25,968 nt of DNA from Bodo saltans (lineage: Eukaryota; Euglenozoa; Kinetoplastea; Eubodonida; Bodonidae). Below the pieces are notes generated by a model, which was given only the letters and a program-made list of their open reading frames with translations, did no database searches and was not told the origin of the DNA. Of the stretch, positions 14,138-23,959 are shown piece after piece. The number at the start of each line of letters is the position of its first letter. Within the stretch, counting starts at the first letter, position 1. A program made the translations under genes and the position numbers. Location: positions 3,121 through 29,088 of the forward strand of contig CYKH01002061.1 of NCBI GenBank assembly GCA_001460835.1, written 5' to 3'.

Positions 14138-16261
14138 ATGCAAAATTTTAAACACAAAACGTATTCTCCACTATCTTTTTTGGAGAAGCTCCTCTGTCTG
14201 GAGTGGATCATCGTTCTGCTACACAAGATGTTTCGTGTGGCTTTGCCGAATTTTTTGAGCCATTCTACTGTTGACTACTACAGCCCAAGAACGTGGCCAA
14301 GAAACTGCACTTCAGCTGAGATCAAAGAACTTCTCAAGGACCACCTTATCAATCCGACGTCGCCCCCAAATTACGAAAGTCTCAAGCAACTACTCGACCT
14401 CGAAGATTTCGTCAATATTGAAATTCTCGTGCAGCAGTACGTCAATAAACCTCCGCCGCGTGAAATGTCAGTTCCCCAGTACTTACACTGCCATTTGAGC
14501 AAATCGTGCGACGATGCTGCGATGCCGCTCCAGCAGCGCACTCGTCAACTGGACGTGTTGGCCAATCTTGGTGCAACCAACAATGCATGCAACAACGTCG
14601 CGTTCTGCCACTCGCCACGCGGCAGCGGTAAAACACAATTCGTCAAGTGCTTTGTGTCCACACGGCACGTAGCCGCAGCCAAACACGGGCGCGTGATTGT
14701 ACGGTGCTGCGGGAATGCGGCGCACAGCCCCCAGGCACCGTGGATCAAAAAGATCATGGAGGACTGTAAGGGCTGCGATCCCAACAAGTTACGGGATGAG
14801 GCCCCAAGTCCCCGGGGGGTGACAGCGTTTCTGTTGTCATGTCTTGTTCGAGTCTTAACTCTGTGCAAGAGAAGTCCTTCAAGTGAGAAATCAATGAAAG
14901 CGTCACCTGTTGCACAAGGGCTGTGCGAGATGATACGTGCACACGTGGAGTTGGAGACCGGCAATCCACAAGACGTGTCGAAATATTCCACTCCTCAAAA
15001 AGCATACGAAACGTGGAAACGCGAAACAGCACGATTTTTTAAGATTTCACCTAGGACGCAGGGTGTGGAGCGCGACTAGTAGGAACTGTGGACGCTCTAG
15101 GAACGCCTCGTACTTGTATTCAGGGAGTTCGTGGTCGGCAGCCCGTTCGGAATGTGTAATGACCTCCGTAACACGGAGCGACAAGGTGTAGGTATAGCGT
15201 ATAAACAGTAACCTACGTTGCGATTTCAGCTTCCACGCGAGTTGTAACCTGGTGAGAATGGCGACTCGTTTCTCTCAAAACTACGCCGTCAGGTGCTTAG
15301 AACCTCCTGGAGAGTGCTTGAGTTGCTTCACGGACTTTACGTCCGGCGACTGTTGTATTGCTTGACTGGGGGACTGCCGCGCTTGCTCCGTTTGCAGATA
15401 CCAACTGCGACGACCCTCACCCAGTGCTTTGGCCTATGCAGAGAAAGTGCTCAGTCGCTATTTCCAATCGCCCAACGCTCGATCGCATACACGTGCTTGC
15501 TCGTTTCCAGCACGAAGGCTCGAGTAAAGGGGAGTGACGTGGTTGCAGTGAATCCTGCGTGGAGGGATCCTGCTGATCATGCCCGCACATTCGACGACGC
15601 CATGTCACATTCTATCGGAACGCATGATCCGGTGAGTGATCGCTTTCATGTGGCGCCCATTACGTTTGTAGATCCGATGTGTCCGCGCGACGCGCCTATC
15701 CTGCCGTCACAGCTACACCCGTTCCTGAAGGAGGACATTGTTAGCCGCTTTGGGATGCATACTGCTGCGGAGGGTACAACACTGTTTGGGAGGATATTTC
15801 TGACTGCACTCTATGCGCGGTACTTGTTGACATCCTGGGAAGACACCACCACGCCGTGGGTATCGTTGGCGAAGGTGCTCAATGGTGCGGTCCACCCAAC
15901 TCGAGTGCCCATCTTGGAGCGTTATCAAGTAAACCTGTCCAGCGGCGTAGTGAACGCAACAGTGGACGCAACACAACGGCGAAGAGCTAGGGCCGTGGAA
16001 AACGCGGTGACCTACATGGGGAGGACGTCGGAGCCTCAGTGCGCGTATATTTGGTGCCGCGACGTGGGAGGACGCGGCGCAACGTTCGCAGTGCCGCTGC
16101 AACTGCGGAGTGGCGGCATATTGAACGCCCGCAATCCATCACAGTTGCTGCTGATCGTTCATCGTTTGAATAGCGAAGAAGTGGCAAACGAGAATCGATT
16201 CGTAGCGATCAACGCAAGCTCCATGAGTTGCATCGATTGGCTGGAGTCAACAACGTCGTGA
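14138..16261 (+). pseudogene. TWP/P-loop family copy 6, split with middle replaced
   Basis: The first part (ATG 14138, or 14228 for a shorter M-F-R-V-A-L-P start) runs to tandem TAG stops at 15077-15082. It has the N-domain (S-P-R-T-W-P-R-N-C) and an intact Walker A (G162-S-G-K165-T166). A roughly 45-residue serine/lysine-rich insertion lies before G-L-C-E-M-I-R-A-H-V-E. Homology stops after R-F-F-K-I-S-P-R. About 200 bases then replace the Walker B strand and the following strands, with stops in every forward frame. Homology resumes in the same frame near 15303 with T-S-W-R-V, T-G-G-L-P-R-L-L-R-L, A-Y-T-C-L-L-V-S-S-T-K, L-P-S-Q-L-H-P-F-L, I-W-C-R, F-A-V-P-L-Q-L and M-S-C-I-D-W-L, ending at 16261. 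It is best read as one gene broken by replacement of its core. Confidence 0.75.
15062..15300. other. Unalignable segment inside copy 6
   Basis: This stretch occupies the place of about 75 family residues (Walker B strand through A-N-V-T-x-I-G-P-L) and has similar length, but matches the family in no forward frame. The reverse complement has an open stretch of about 46 codons that does not resemble the missing part either. Its origin is unknown. Confidence 0.5.
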
Positions 16262-17087
16262 CAGATGCACTTGGGAACATCGGGGATCCTTTTGATCAAA
16301 ACGACCAAGGCAACGAATATCTGGATTTTTTTTTGGAGTTAAGGAAGAGTTTCCGGAGTGCACAAAGGAGTTGCGTGACCCACACATTTCTCGAGCCTGG
16401 AGAACGAACTCCTGTGCGCAACAGAGTCAATAGGTAGATGCAATCTTCTGAAGAGATACGCAAATAATCTTGTTGCAACGAGGTAATCTCATTGTTGTTG
16501 AAACAAACAACGAACATGCAAACAAAGAAAGGTGAAGAGAAGCAAACGGTGCCAGTGGCAAAATTGAATTGTGTCGTGAGTGATACCAGCTATATCCCCT
16601 GCGTCCGCGCTGAAACAAAAAATCCCAAAATATAAATTTTATGATTTAAGAAAGGGGACGAGAGCAAGTAAATGAATGTAGCCGTGTTCAGGTTGGAAAG
16701 ATCCGGGTTTTTTATTCCCTTCACAAATGATTGTCACATGTAAACGTGTGTGTGAGTACAGAGACGCACACGTTGCTGACGATGAAAGTGCACTGTGTTC
16801 CTGATTTAAAGAAAAAATGAGGTCTGCTATTATTATTTTTTGGACAGGCATTGCTGAAGGACTTGCGGCAGACCTCACACAAGAACTGCAAAATCAAAAT
16901 CTCATAATGATTGTTCAAACGGCAAGGAGGGCTTTTGTGATTCGAGACATCAAGGTCAGTTTCAGTTGTCTGTCTTCGAATTAACTTTTCTCGTTGTGCG
17001 TTGTGTTGTCATTGGCTGTTGAGGGAGACTCTATTGGAGATTCATTGTTCGCACATTTTCCCGCCACCGCATCCGCTAACTATTATC
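16262..17087. other. Spacer between copies 6 and 7
   Basis: About 830 bases. A frame shifted relative to the end of copy 6 stays open to 16437, about 55 codons beyond its stop, but has no match to the family. The remainder is A/T-rich with no convincing gene on either strand. Just before copy 7 there is a C/T-rich stretch (17055-17080). Confidence 0.55.
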
Positions 17088-19280
17088 ATGAAGTATTCCT
17101 CGTTTCGTGCCTGTGTCTGGCGAATGAAAGTCCTCAAGTGCCTTGCGATGGCTGCATTGTCGTCGCGGTGGCCTCACGAGGGATTGGCTACCATTCAGCG
17201 TCTATGGGTGGCGACAGCAGCGGGCCGCATCACTCGCACACTTCTGCATCGCAGACGAGGGACATTTCCTGAAAACGTAAGCTATCGTGACCCTCGTACG
17301 TGGCCGAAGGTGTGCGTTGCGGCTGATATTGAGGCACTTCTGCGTGGAAACCTTGCACATTCTGCCAGAGTGCCCGACTACAAAGCGGTGGCAAGGCTGC
17401 ACAACTCAGGCGACACAGAGTCATTGACGGTCCTGCTTCATTCGTACACGAAACCCCTGCCCCCCGTCGAAGTAGACATGGAGGAATACCTGAGAACGAA
17501 CCTGAATAATGTTTCAGATAGCGCCAATATGCCTCTCCAAGAGCGGACACAACAATTGAACGCACTGGCGAGAGCACTGTCGTCTCAGCCTGGCAGCGAA
17601 ACGCGACAAATCGCGTTCAGCTCGTCGCCTCGAGGCAGCGGCAAAACGCAGTTTATCAAATGGTTTGTCTTCAAGAAACGTGCCGATGGAATGAAATTTG
17701 GTCGCGTGCTCGTTTTATGCTGCAGTAAGGCTGAGGGGACGTCATTGCTCGCTCGCATCATCCACGGCACGGTCATGACGGCGGCCGATTCCACTGATCA
17801 CGCCCTTTGTGAACTCATTCGCAATCATGTGGAATCTGTGACCGGCAAACCCCAGGACGAACGCAACTACTCCAATCCTCATTCGGCTTACGCAACATGG
17901 ATACGCGAAACATCGCGCCATTTTCGTATTCCTGATCACATGGAAAACATGGAGCCGCTGATCATTCTTGACACCTGCGAACTTCTTGCGCAGCACGATC
18001 ACCACTCCTTCGTGCACAACGTGACTACGGGCCAAAAGCCTTTCACAATGTTGGAAGCTTTATGCCTTTCTGTCCCGTCACCGTACAGTCTCTTCGTCAC
18101 TGGCTGCAATGCACGAATCGACACTTGCAACTCTTTAGTTTCAGCGGTGGCGACGGTAACTGACATCGGTCCTCTTCTGCCCCTGAGTGAAGTGGGCTCA
18201 TCGAAAGCGCTGGAAGAGTCATGGGGTGTGAAGGTGTCCCCCAACACTGCGCATGCACTGCACCACTTGACACAAGGTCATCCAAGGATGCTCCGCGCCG
18301 CACAATCGTGCGACGCTACAAAGGGAAAGACTTGCCTTGCGAGTCCTTCCCTTCCCCACTACCTTCTCGAGCTGCGTGAAGCTGCTCGGGCTCAATACCC
18401 TTTTGGTGCCAAAATGTTTCCGTGTGTGTACTCCTGCTTTCTTGCCTCGATGACCAAAGCAAGAGTGCGAGGCAACAATATTATCCCCATTAATCCTCTG
18501 TGGAGCCGCACTGCGACAGACCTCCCAAGTTTCACTTACGATGCCGCCGCATTGCTATCCATCGGGACGTACGACCTCGACAATAAGCGCTTTATCGTCC
18601 CGCCAATCGTTACTGCAGCAATGTCAGCAAGGGCTGATGCGCCGATCATGCTGTCGCAATTGTGTCCGTTTCTCGATGCTGAAGTGGTTGAACGCTTTGA
18701 CCAGCACGAGGACATCGATACCGCGACTCACTTGGATAAGTCATTTCTGTACGCACTGTACGGGCGCTACCTGCTGGAGTTCTGGAACAACACCAGCAGC
18801 CCGTGGGTCCCTCTTGACAACGTATTCGAGGGTGCAGTCCACCCAGATCAATTGAGAGTGTTGAAACGTTACGAATTGAATCTTTGTCAAGGCGTAAGAA
18901 CGAGCAGCGTCCTCCAACGCGCAGTATTGGAAAGATCACTCACATATCTTGGGCATCACGGCTCGTACATGTGGTGCCGTGACCGGGTAACTGGAGACGC
19001 GCCATTTGCAGTCCCTGTTTGGCTCTGGGAGACCCCCGCCACCTTGACGCTGAACGACCGCCAATCGTACAGTTCTGCGCCACTTGCACTATTTGTAAAT
19101 CGATGCGACATGATGTACCACGACATTACTACTTCAGACAGCAAAAACATACTCGTGGACGCAAATGAGATGAGCTGCCTTAGCTGGTTTGCATTGAGTA
19201 GAAGAATGAACAAGACGCAAGACCTCCGAAGACAGCCATGTCGCTGCACAACAGTACATACATACACACACAAAAAGTAG
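17088..19280 (+). CDS. TWP/P-loop family copy 7, full-length putative ATPase
   Basis: Full member of 730 residues from the ATG at 17088; upstream the frame is open but only from a TTG. The first AG after the pyrimidine tract is at 17091-17092, so ATG 17124 (M-K-V-L-K-C-L-A-M-A-A-L) is a serious alternative start. Walker A is intact (G183-S-G-K186-T187), the Walker B-like strand ends D295-T-C-E298, and T-Q-G-H-P-R (395-400) replaces T-G-G-V-P-R. The C-terminal region carries Y-S-C-F-L-A-S-M-T-K, L-S-Q-L-C-P-F-L, F-E-G-A-V-H, M-W-C-R, F-A-V-P-V-W-L and N-E-M-S-C-L-S-W-F. About 30 extra residues follow, basic and Thr/His-rich at the end, translated partly from a CATACA repeat; other copies lack this tail. 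Confidence 0.87.
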   Translation: MKYSSFRACVWRMKVLKCLAMAALSSRWPHEGLATIQRLWVATAAGRITRTLLHRRRGTFPENVSYRDPRTWPKVCVAADIEALLRGNLAHSARVPDYKAVARLHNSGDTESLTVLLHSYTKPLPPVEVDMEEYLRTNLNNVSDSANMPLQERTQQLNALARALSSQPGSETRQIAFSSSPRGSGKTQFIKWFVFKKRADGMKFGRVLVLCCSKAEGTSLLARIIHGTVMTAADSTDHALCELIRNHVESVTGKPQDERNYSNPHSAYATWIRETSRHFRIPDHMENMEPLIILDTCELLAQHDHHSFVHNVTTGQKPFTMLEALCLSVPSPYSLFVTGCNARIDTCNSLVSAVATVTDIGPLLPLSEVGSSKALEESWGVKVSPNTAHALHHLTQGHPRMLRAAQSCDATKGKTCLASPSLPHYLLELREAARAQYPFGAKMFPCVYSCFLASMTKARVRGNNIIPINPLWSRTATDLPSFTYDAAALLSIGTYDLDNKRFIVPPIVTAAMSARADAPIMLSQLCPFLDAEVVERFDQHEDIDTATHLDKSFLYALYGRYLLEFWNNTSSPWVPLDNVFEGAVHPDQLRVLKRYELNLCQGVRTSSVLQRAVLERSLTYLGHHGSYMWCRDRVTGDAPFAVPVWLWETPATLTLNDRQSYSSAPLALFVNRCDMMYHDITTSDSKNILVDANEMSCLSWFALSRRMNKTQDLRRQPCRCTTVHTYTHKK

Positions 19281-19476
19281 AGTTGGAGCACGAATCTGCT
19301 CACGAAACGCTTGCTAAGAAACATGCACACCTTCCCCTGTGTCATTGCTTTGTTTTTTTTTCCCCTGAACGAATTGTTAGTGGGATCACCTTGAGTGACG
19401 TATTTGCTGCCATGAAAAGTTCCTCTCAGTTGTAGACACCAAAAGTCGCACCGCACAGAAGGAAGCGAGTGAATTT

Positions 19477-19527
19477 TCTTCTTGTTCTTCATCGTTTTCT
19501 AAATTCTAAAATGCGTGACAAACGTAG
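19477..19527 (+). promoter_or_regulatory. Putative trans-splice acceptor of copy 8
   Basis: A TTTTCTTCTTGTTCTTCATC-type tract is followed by its first AG at 19526-19527, only 11 bases before the ATG at 19539. The upstream GTG-started extension would be largely removed by splicing here. Copies 9 and 10 have similarly short leaders. Confidence 0.45.
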
Positions 19528-19538
19528 TTACGTCACTG

Positions 19539-21734
19539 ATGCACAACACGATTTTTCAGCACCTTTGCGCCTTTGCGTGTGAGGCTCGTACGATCACGAG
19601 CCACAATTTTTATCGTTTCTTCGGAGTTTGTTGCTCCGCTTCGCACGGACTTCGTTTGTGGACTAACGAATGCAAAGGGGTACGCTATCACGACCCCCGT
19701 ACATGGCCACGTCACTTATCTGAAGCTGACATAAGACGTCTACTCAGTGACAACCTCATTTGCACAGGCGGTGTGTCACCGAACTACAAGACGTTCTGCG
19801 AACTCCTTCGCATGGGGGATACTGCCTCCTTGTCTGTGCTGCTTGAACACCATGTCATGCCACCACGTTCGCCGCATGTGGATGTGGATCAGTACCTCGC
19901 ATTGTGGTTGGGCAATCACAATAGCGGCGCAGCCATGGTGCTCCAAGAGCGTGCGCTTCAGCTTGGTTCGCTACGCAGAGCACTTGCACGCCAACCTGGA
20001 AGCGAGAAGCGGACCATTGTCACGATCAGCTCGCCGTGTGGCAGCGGCAAAACACAATTGATCAAGCGGCTTGTGTCGGTAAACCACGTCGACGCGACGA
20101 AACGTGGACGTGTGATTGTCCGTTGCTGCAGCACGACAGCCGCAGACAAAGACTCGGAAAGATCCTCGTGGCTGACCGCCTTGTTGACGAACCACTCAAT
20201 CGACGCAGCACTGTGCGAGCTTGTCCGCACACACGTCGCGTCTGTCACCGGCCATCCGCAAGATCCGTCCAAGTACTGCGACCCTCAAGCTGCTTACGCA
20301 ACGTGGATGAGCGAAACAGCACGATACTTCAGAATTCAGTCACAGGAGGAGTCCATGGACCCCGTCATCATTCTCGACACATGTGAATTTCTTGCCGATC
20401 GTGACCATACGTTTCTTGTGCACAAATTCAATGGCAAGCCATATTCATTACTTGAAGCATTTTGCCTTGCTATTCCTTCACCCTACCGCATTCTGGTCGT
20501 CGGGACTACCGTTCGCATCGACACAACGGACCCAATTATGCTTGCCATCACAAATGTATTTCACATCGGACCTCTTCCCCCGCTCAGCGAGCAAGGCGCC
20601 ATGAACGCATTCAGGGAATCTTGGCAAACGGAAATAAGCTCTGATGTTGCTCGGCTGCTCTTCCATTGGGCTGGTGGAGTCCCACGATTACTCCGGCACA
20701 TTGCACATGCAAATCACCTTGAGTTTCTTCATCGAGCAGAGCAAGATGCACGATCAACTGGGCACATCACAAGTCGATTTTCCTTCGTTTGGCTATCCCA
20801 GCGACTTGCATCTTCGCTCCATCTCCAGCATCCGCATCTCGCCGACGACGACGCAATGTTTGCAATCGCATACTCATGCTTGCTAGCCTCAAGCACGAAG
20901 GCCAAAGTAAAGTGTAGTGATCGCATTGCTGTCAACCCTGCGTGGAGGGATCGAAATCCTCACCATCATGCTCGTCGTCTCACGTACGGTGAAGCGATGG
21001 TTTGCTCGATAGGCCCCCAACATATGCTCGCCGACAACAAGCACCGAGATAACGTCTGGCGGAGTTTCGGATCGTATGACCCTTGCACGAATCGCTTCAT
21101 TGTCCCACCTATCACGTTTGTCGACGAGTTGGTGACGAGGCCTGACACACCGATCCTCCCATCGCAACTGCATCCGCTCCTTAACGCCGAGTTCGTTGAG
21201 AAGTTTGATAACATCCAGCTAATTGATCACGAACAAGTTTTTATTAAGGCGTTTCTGTACGCGGTGTACGCGCGTTATTTGCTCGCGCACTGGGAAGACG
21301 ACACCACTCCGTGGGTCTCACTTGCGAAGGTGTTCGAGAGTGCTGTCCACTGTGATCAAGTGTCAATCCTTGACCGTTATGAAGTGAACCTTTCAAGCGG
21401 CGTGACGATGCGCAAACAGCACATTTCGCAACACGGTGCAGCAGAAAATGCTGCCACATACTTTGATGAGGGCGCAGCATTCCTGTGGTGTCGCGAAAAG
21501 GAACAGACAGGCGTTACGTTTGCCGTGCCGCTGCAACTGTGGAATGACCTTCACGTCCGGGGTGGTCAATTCATCTGCACGAAAAAAGAATTCGCAGCAG
21601 ACATCGCAATCAAGAACGCCCCTGTTGTGCTACTCGTGTGCCAACAAATGAGTGACTGTCTCAAGGCGTTAGCAACAGATGCGGCGGTCATGATGATCAA
21701 TGCTTCGGCGATGAGCAGTATTTGCTTACATTGA
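19539..21734 (+). CDS. TWP/P-loop family copy 8, full-length putative ATPase
   Basis: Full member of 731 residues from the ATG at 19539. The N-terminus is cysteine- and histidine-rich and short of acidic residues. The N-domain has D-P-R-T-W-P-R-H-L. Walker A is intact (G168-S-G-K171-T172), the Walker B-like strand ends D280-T-C-E283, and A-G-G-V-P-R is at 378-383. The segment between that motif and A-Y-S-C-L-L-A-S-S-T-K is longer than in other copies and has a different sequence. There is also a histidine-rich insertion before the S-Y-D-P-x-x-N-R-F strand. The C-terminal region has L-P-S-Q-L-H-P-L-L, F-E-S-A-V-H, L-W-C-R, F-A-V-P-L-Q-L and M-S-S-I, then stops before the usual terminal Trp-Leu. 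Confidence 0.88.
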   Translation: MHNTIFQHLCAFACEARTITSHNFYRFFGVCCSASHGLRLWTNECKGVRYHDPRTWPRHLSEADIRRLLSDNLICTGGVSPNYKTFCELLRMGDTASLSVLLEHHVMPPRSPHVDVDQYLALWLGNHNSGAAMVLQERALQLGSLRRALARQPGSEKRTIVTISSPCGSGKTQLIKRLVSVNHVDATKRGRVIVRCCSTTAADKDSERSSWLTALLTNHSIDAALCELVRTHVASVTGHPQDPSKYCDPQAAYATWMSETARYFRIQSQEESMDPVIILDTCEFLADRDHTFLVHKFNGKPYSLLEAFCLAIPSPYRILVVGTTVRIDTTDPIMLAITNVFHIGPLPPLSEQGAMNAFRESWQTEISSDVARLLFHWAGGVPRLLRHIAHANHLEFLHRAEQDARSTGHITSRFSFVWLSQRLASSLHLQHPHLADDDAMFAIAYSCLLASSTKAKVKCSDRIAVNPAWRDRNPHHHARRLTYGEAMVCSIGPQHMLADNKHRDNVWRSFGSYDPCTNRFIVPPITFVDELVTRPDTPILPSQLHPLLNAEFVEKFDNIQLIDHEQVFIKAFLYAVYARYLLAHWEDDTTPWVSLAKVFESAVHCDQVSILDRYEVNLSSGVTMRKQHISQHGAAENAATYFDEGAAFLWCREKEQTGVTFAVPLQLWNDLHVRGGQFICTKKEFAADIAIKNAPVVLLVCQQMSDCLKALATDAAVMMINASAMSSICLH

Positions 21735-22170
21735 GCTGCTTTTTCGTTGCCTCCACCCTTGAGATGATTCCTTTATTATTTTTAAAACTATTTTTTTGCA
21801 ATTGCCAAAAAGTGACTTGGGAATGAGTAACGCTGCTGTTTTTTTTTTTTTTTTTCCCCCATTGCGTGTGTGTCTGCTTGTGCTTTTCGTGTCACTCCGT
21901 CAATATACCTGTTCCCCACTGCCGTGTCTGCCTTCGCAAGCACAGCGCCCCTGAGCTAGTGTAAACCTCAGGCAAATAAAACAAGAAAACGTGTTGGCTA
22001 AGGGACATCATGCACTGCAATGTCCCCTTCGCTTTCCTTTTCAACATGCGAAATACGCTTCTCTAATTATCAACAATAAATAATAAGCTTGACATGCCGT
22101 GTGCACTGTGAGCCGCCTCCGATATCTTTTCTACTACTTTCCATCGCTCTTACGAGAGTCACATATTTTG
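21735..22170. other. Spacer between copies 8 and 9
   Basis: Contains a 17-base T run (21839-21855) followed by five C, and an A/T-rich stretch at 22060-22090. A pyrimidine-rich tract (22123-22150) leads to AG at 22155-22156, 14 bases before the ATG of copy 9. No gene was seen. Confidence 0.6.
22123..22156 (+). promoter_or_regulatory. Putative trans-splice acceptor of copy 9
   Basis: TCTTTTCTACTACTTTCCATC and neighbouring pyrimidines precede AG at 22155-22156. The first ATG after it is 22171, which decides the start over the in-frame GTG at 22099. Confidence 0.5.
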
Positions 22171-23241
22171 ATGCTGCGCATTCGAGTTGTTCGCGGCTAC
22201 AACGCAATGGTTCCTTCCCACCGAAACGCCCACGGCAATACATTTCCAACGCCGCTACTCCTTCAGCAATGCAGATATGTCGTAGGTGGTGATCGTACAC
22301 ACAACGACTATGAGTACTGGAATCCCTACACGTGGCCAATGACCTGGTCTTCGTCTGACATCAAACATCTCCTCAGCAGGAATCTGTTGGACTCGGGCAA
22401 CCCGCCGAATTACGATTCCATGTCGACGTTGCTTGGCAACAATGATATCAGTTCTTTGGAGTGGTTGGTGCGCGAGTATGTCAAGCCTCCTCCCCCACGT
22501 GTCGTTGATGTTGCGAGCTATTTGCTGGAGCACCTAAGCTCCACCGCTCATTGTGCCGAAATTCCACGTCGAGAACAAGAGAAACTGTTGGCGCTATTCG
22601 AACTTGGGCTGTCTCACAGAATCGGAAGCGAAAAACGCGGGGCTGCGTTGTGTCACTCGCGCCGAGGCAGTGGCAAAACGCTCCTCGTGAAAGACTTTGT
22701 CAATCATAAGCGTTCGGAAGCGATGACGTGTGGCCGTGTCATTGTGCGGTGCTGTGACGTAACGACACGCGGTAACCCCCAGCCATTGTGGCTCACGAAA
22801 GTGCTGCAAGATTGCAAGCAGAATCAACAGTCTGGAGGGTCGTCGAACTCGACAGATGCAGGTTTATGTGAATTGATTCGTGCACACGTTGAGTCCATCA
22901 CCGGCTATCCGCAGAATCCATCGCAGTATATCACACCCAACGACGCTTATGCAACATGGAAACGGGAAACGGCGTGGTGGTTTGGGATTCCTCCAGCCAA
23001 GGAAAACGTAGACCCGCTGATCATCCTTGACACGTGTGAGTTACTGGCTGAGCGTGAGCACAAGTTCCTTGAACATGCGGCTTCAGGAATCGCCGCAAAA
23101 ACGTCGTACACGTTGCTCGAAGCGTTTTGCCTCGCGATACCGTCGCCACATGGAATTGGCTTTGTCGGTTGCAACGCGACGTTTGACGACCGATTTTCCT
23201 TGACTTTGGCAAACGTGACGAATATTGGACCACTTAATTAA
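22171..23241 (+). CDS. TWP/P-loop family copy 9, short form with intact P-loop
   Basis: ATG at 22171, 356 residues, no internal stop. The N-terminus M-L-R-I-R-V-V-R-G-Y-N is basic and compatible with mitochondrial import. The N-domain has N-P-Y-T-W-P-M-T-W. Unlike the other short copies, Walker A is intact (G166-S-G-K169-T170) and so is the Walker B-like strand (D287-T-C-E290). The protein ends exactly at A-N-V-T-N-I-G-P-L-N, so it lacks the G-G-x-P-R motif and the entire C-terminal region. No C-terminal relic was found downstream. It may bind nucleotide without the C-terminal activity, or be a recent truncation. Confidence 0.8.
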   Translation: MLRIRVVRGYNAMVPSHRNAHGNTFPTPLLLQQCRYVVGGDRTHNDYEYWNPYTWPMTWSSSDIKHLLSRNLLDSGNPPNYDSMSTLLGNNDISSLEWLVREYVKPPPPRVVDVASYLLEHLSSTAHCAEIPRREQEKLLALFELGLSHRIGSEKRGAALCHSRRGSGKTLLVKDFVNHKRSEAMTCGRVIVRCCDVTTRGNPQPLWLTKVLQDCKQNQQSGGSSNSTDAGLCELIRAHVESITGYPQNPSQYITPNDAYATWKRETAWWFGIPPAKENVDPLIILDTCELLAEREHKFLEHAASGIAAKTSYTLLEAFCLAIPSPHGIGFVGCNATFDDRFSLTLANVTNIGPLN

Positions 23242-23471
23242 GAATCAACTTATTCGTGGAACCGCAACAGGCCTACTTTGTTTTGGACTTGACACAGCAA
23301 CAAACGTTTGAGCTCATTTTCTTATTAGTATTCCATTTTCATGTGTTTGGTTACCAAACGTAGAACCGTGTTTGTCCAGTTTCCCAGATGAGTTGGAAAT
23401 AAACAATGAGCCGTGTTCGTCGTTTCAACAATGAAGCGATCAAACAAACAAACAAACAAGAAACGTCCAAT

Positions 23472-23494
23472 TTCCAGCTATGCGGTAGCTGGAA
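23472..23494. repeat. Perfect 9-bp hairpin followed by T tract
   Basis: TTCCAGCTA (23472-23480) and TAGCTGGAA (23486-23494) pair exactly around the loop TGCGG; a T-rich run follows (23498-23513). In bacteria this would look like an intrinsic terminator; in a kinetoplastid it is more likely an RNA structure in a 3' UTR, or chance. Confidence 0.55.
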
Positions 23495-23913
23495 TTAATT
23501 TTTTAATTTTTTTGAAACAGAAACGAGACGATAATCGCTCAGTCACAATACAGCGCATTTGTTATGCACGTGAGTGCATGTTTGAACTCAGTCGTAACGT
23601 CAACACTACTGGATATCTGTGTTTTCACCCTCGTCTTTTTTACTCCTGCAAATGATGTGAAGATAAGAGAACTTTCTTTTCTTTTTGTTTGATGCCTTAC
23701 ACAGAAACGAATCCAAGAAAACGAGATTGTTGGTTCTTGCATTACTTTACCGTATTTTCCTTATCATTTATTTTTCAAAAATATCTTTTTGATCGCACTC
23801 TTCCATAACATGACTTCACCACTATGAGGTCGTTATGACACCCAAGACGGAATGTGTTTCCTCCCTGTGCTGTTCTTGCAGTGCGTGAACTGGGCGTTTT
23901 GTACTTAAGGTGA

Positions 23914-23945
23914 TTTTTTCTTGTTGTTAATTTGCGCTGCATCAG
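23914..23945 (+). promoter_or_regulatory. Putative trans-splice acceptor of copy 10
   Basis: A TTTTTTCTTGTTGTTAATTTG tract is followed by AG at 23944-23945, 14 bases before the ATG at 23960. It fixes the start after the in-frame TTG at 23921. Confidence 0.45.
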
Positions 23946-23959
23946 ACACCCGTAGCAAG

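Larger units (their letters stand above)
23242..23959. other. Spacer between copies 9 and 10
   Basis: About 720 bases. It holds a short CAAA repeat (about 23440-23458), a perfect 9-bp hairpin (23472-23494) and several T runs. The 80-codon frame at 23413-23655 is A/T-rich and was not accepted. Confidence 0.55.

Noticed and set aside
15062-15292. Cis-spliced GT-AG intron in copy 6
   Set aside because: A GT near 15063 and CAG at 15290-15292 exist, but removing the segment does not keep the frame and would still leave about 75 conserved residues missing. Cis introns are very rare in kinetoplastids.
17001-17087. Upstream extension of copy 7 from a TTG
   Set aside because: Non-ATG start in pyrimidine-rich DNA. 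The conserved body begins much later, and ATG 17088 or 17124 is better placed.
23472-23513. Bacterial intrinsic terminator
   Set aside because: The stem plus T tract fits the pattern, but gene structure, spacers and N-terminal signals all indicate a eukaryote, so it is annotated only as a hairpin.
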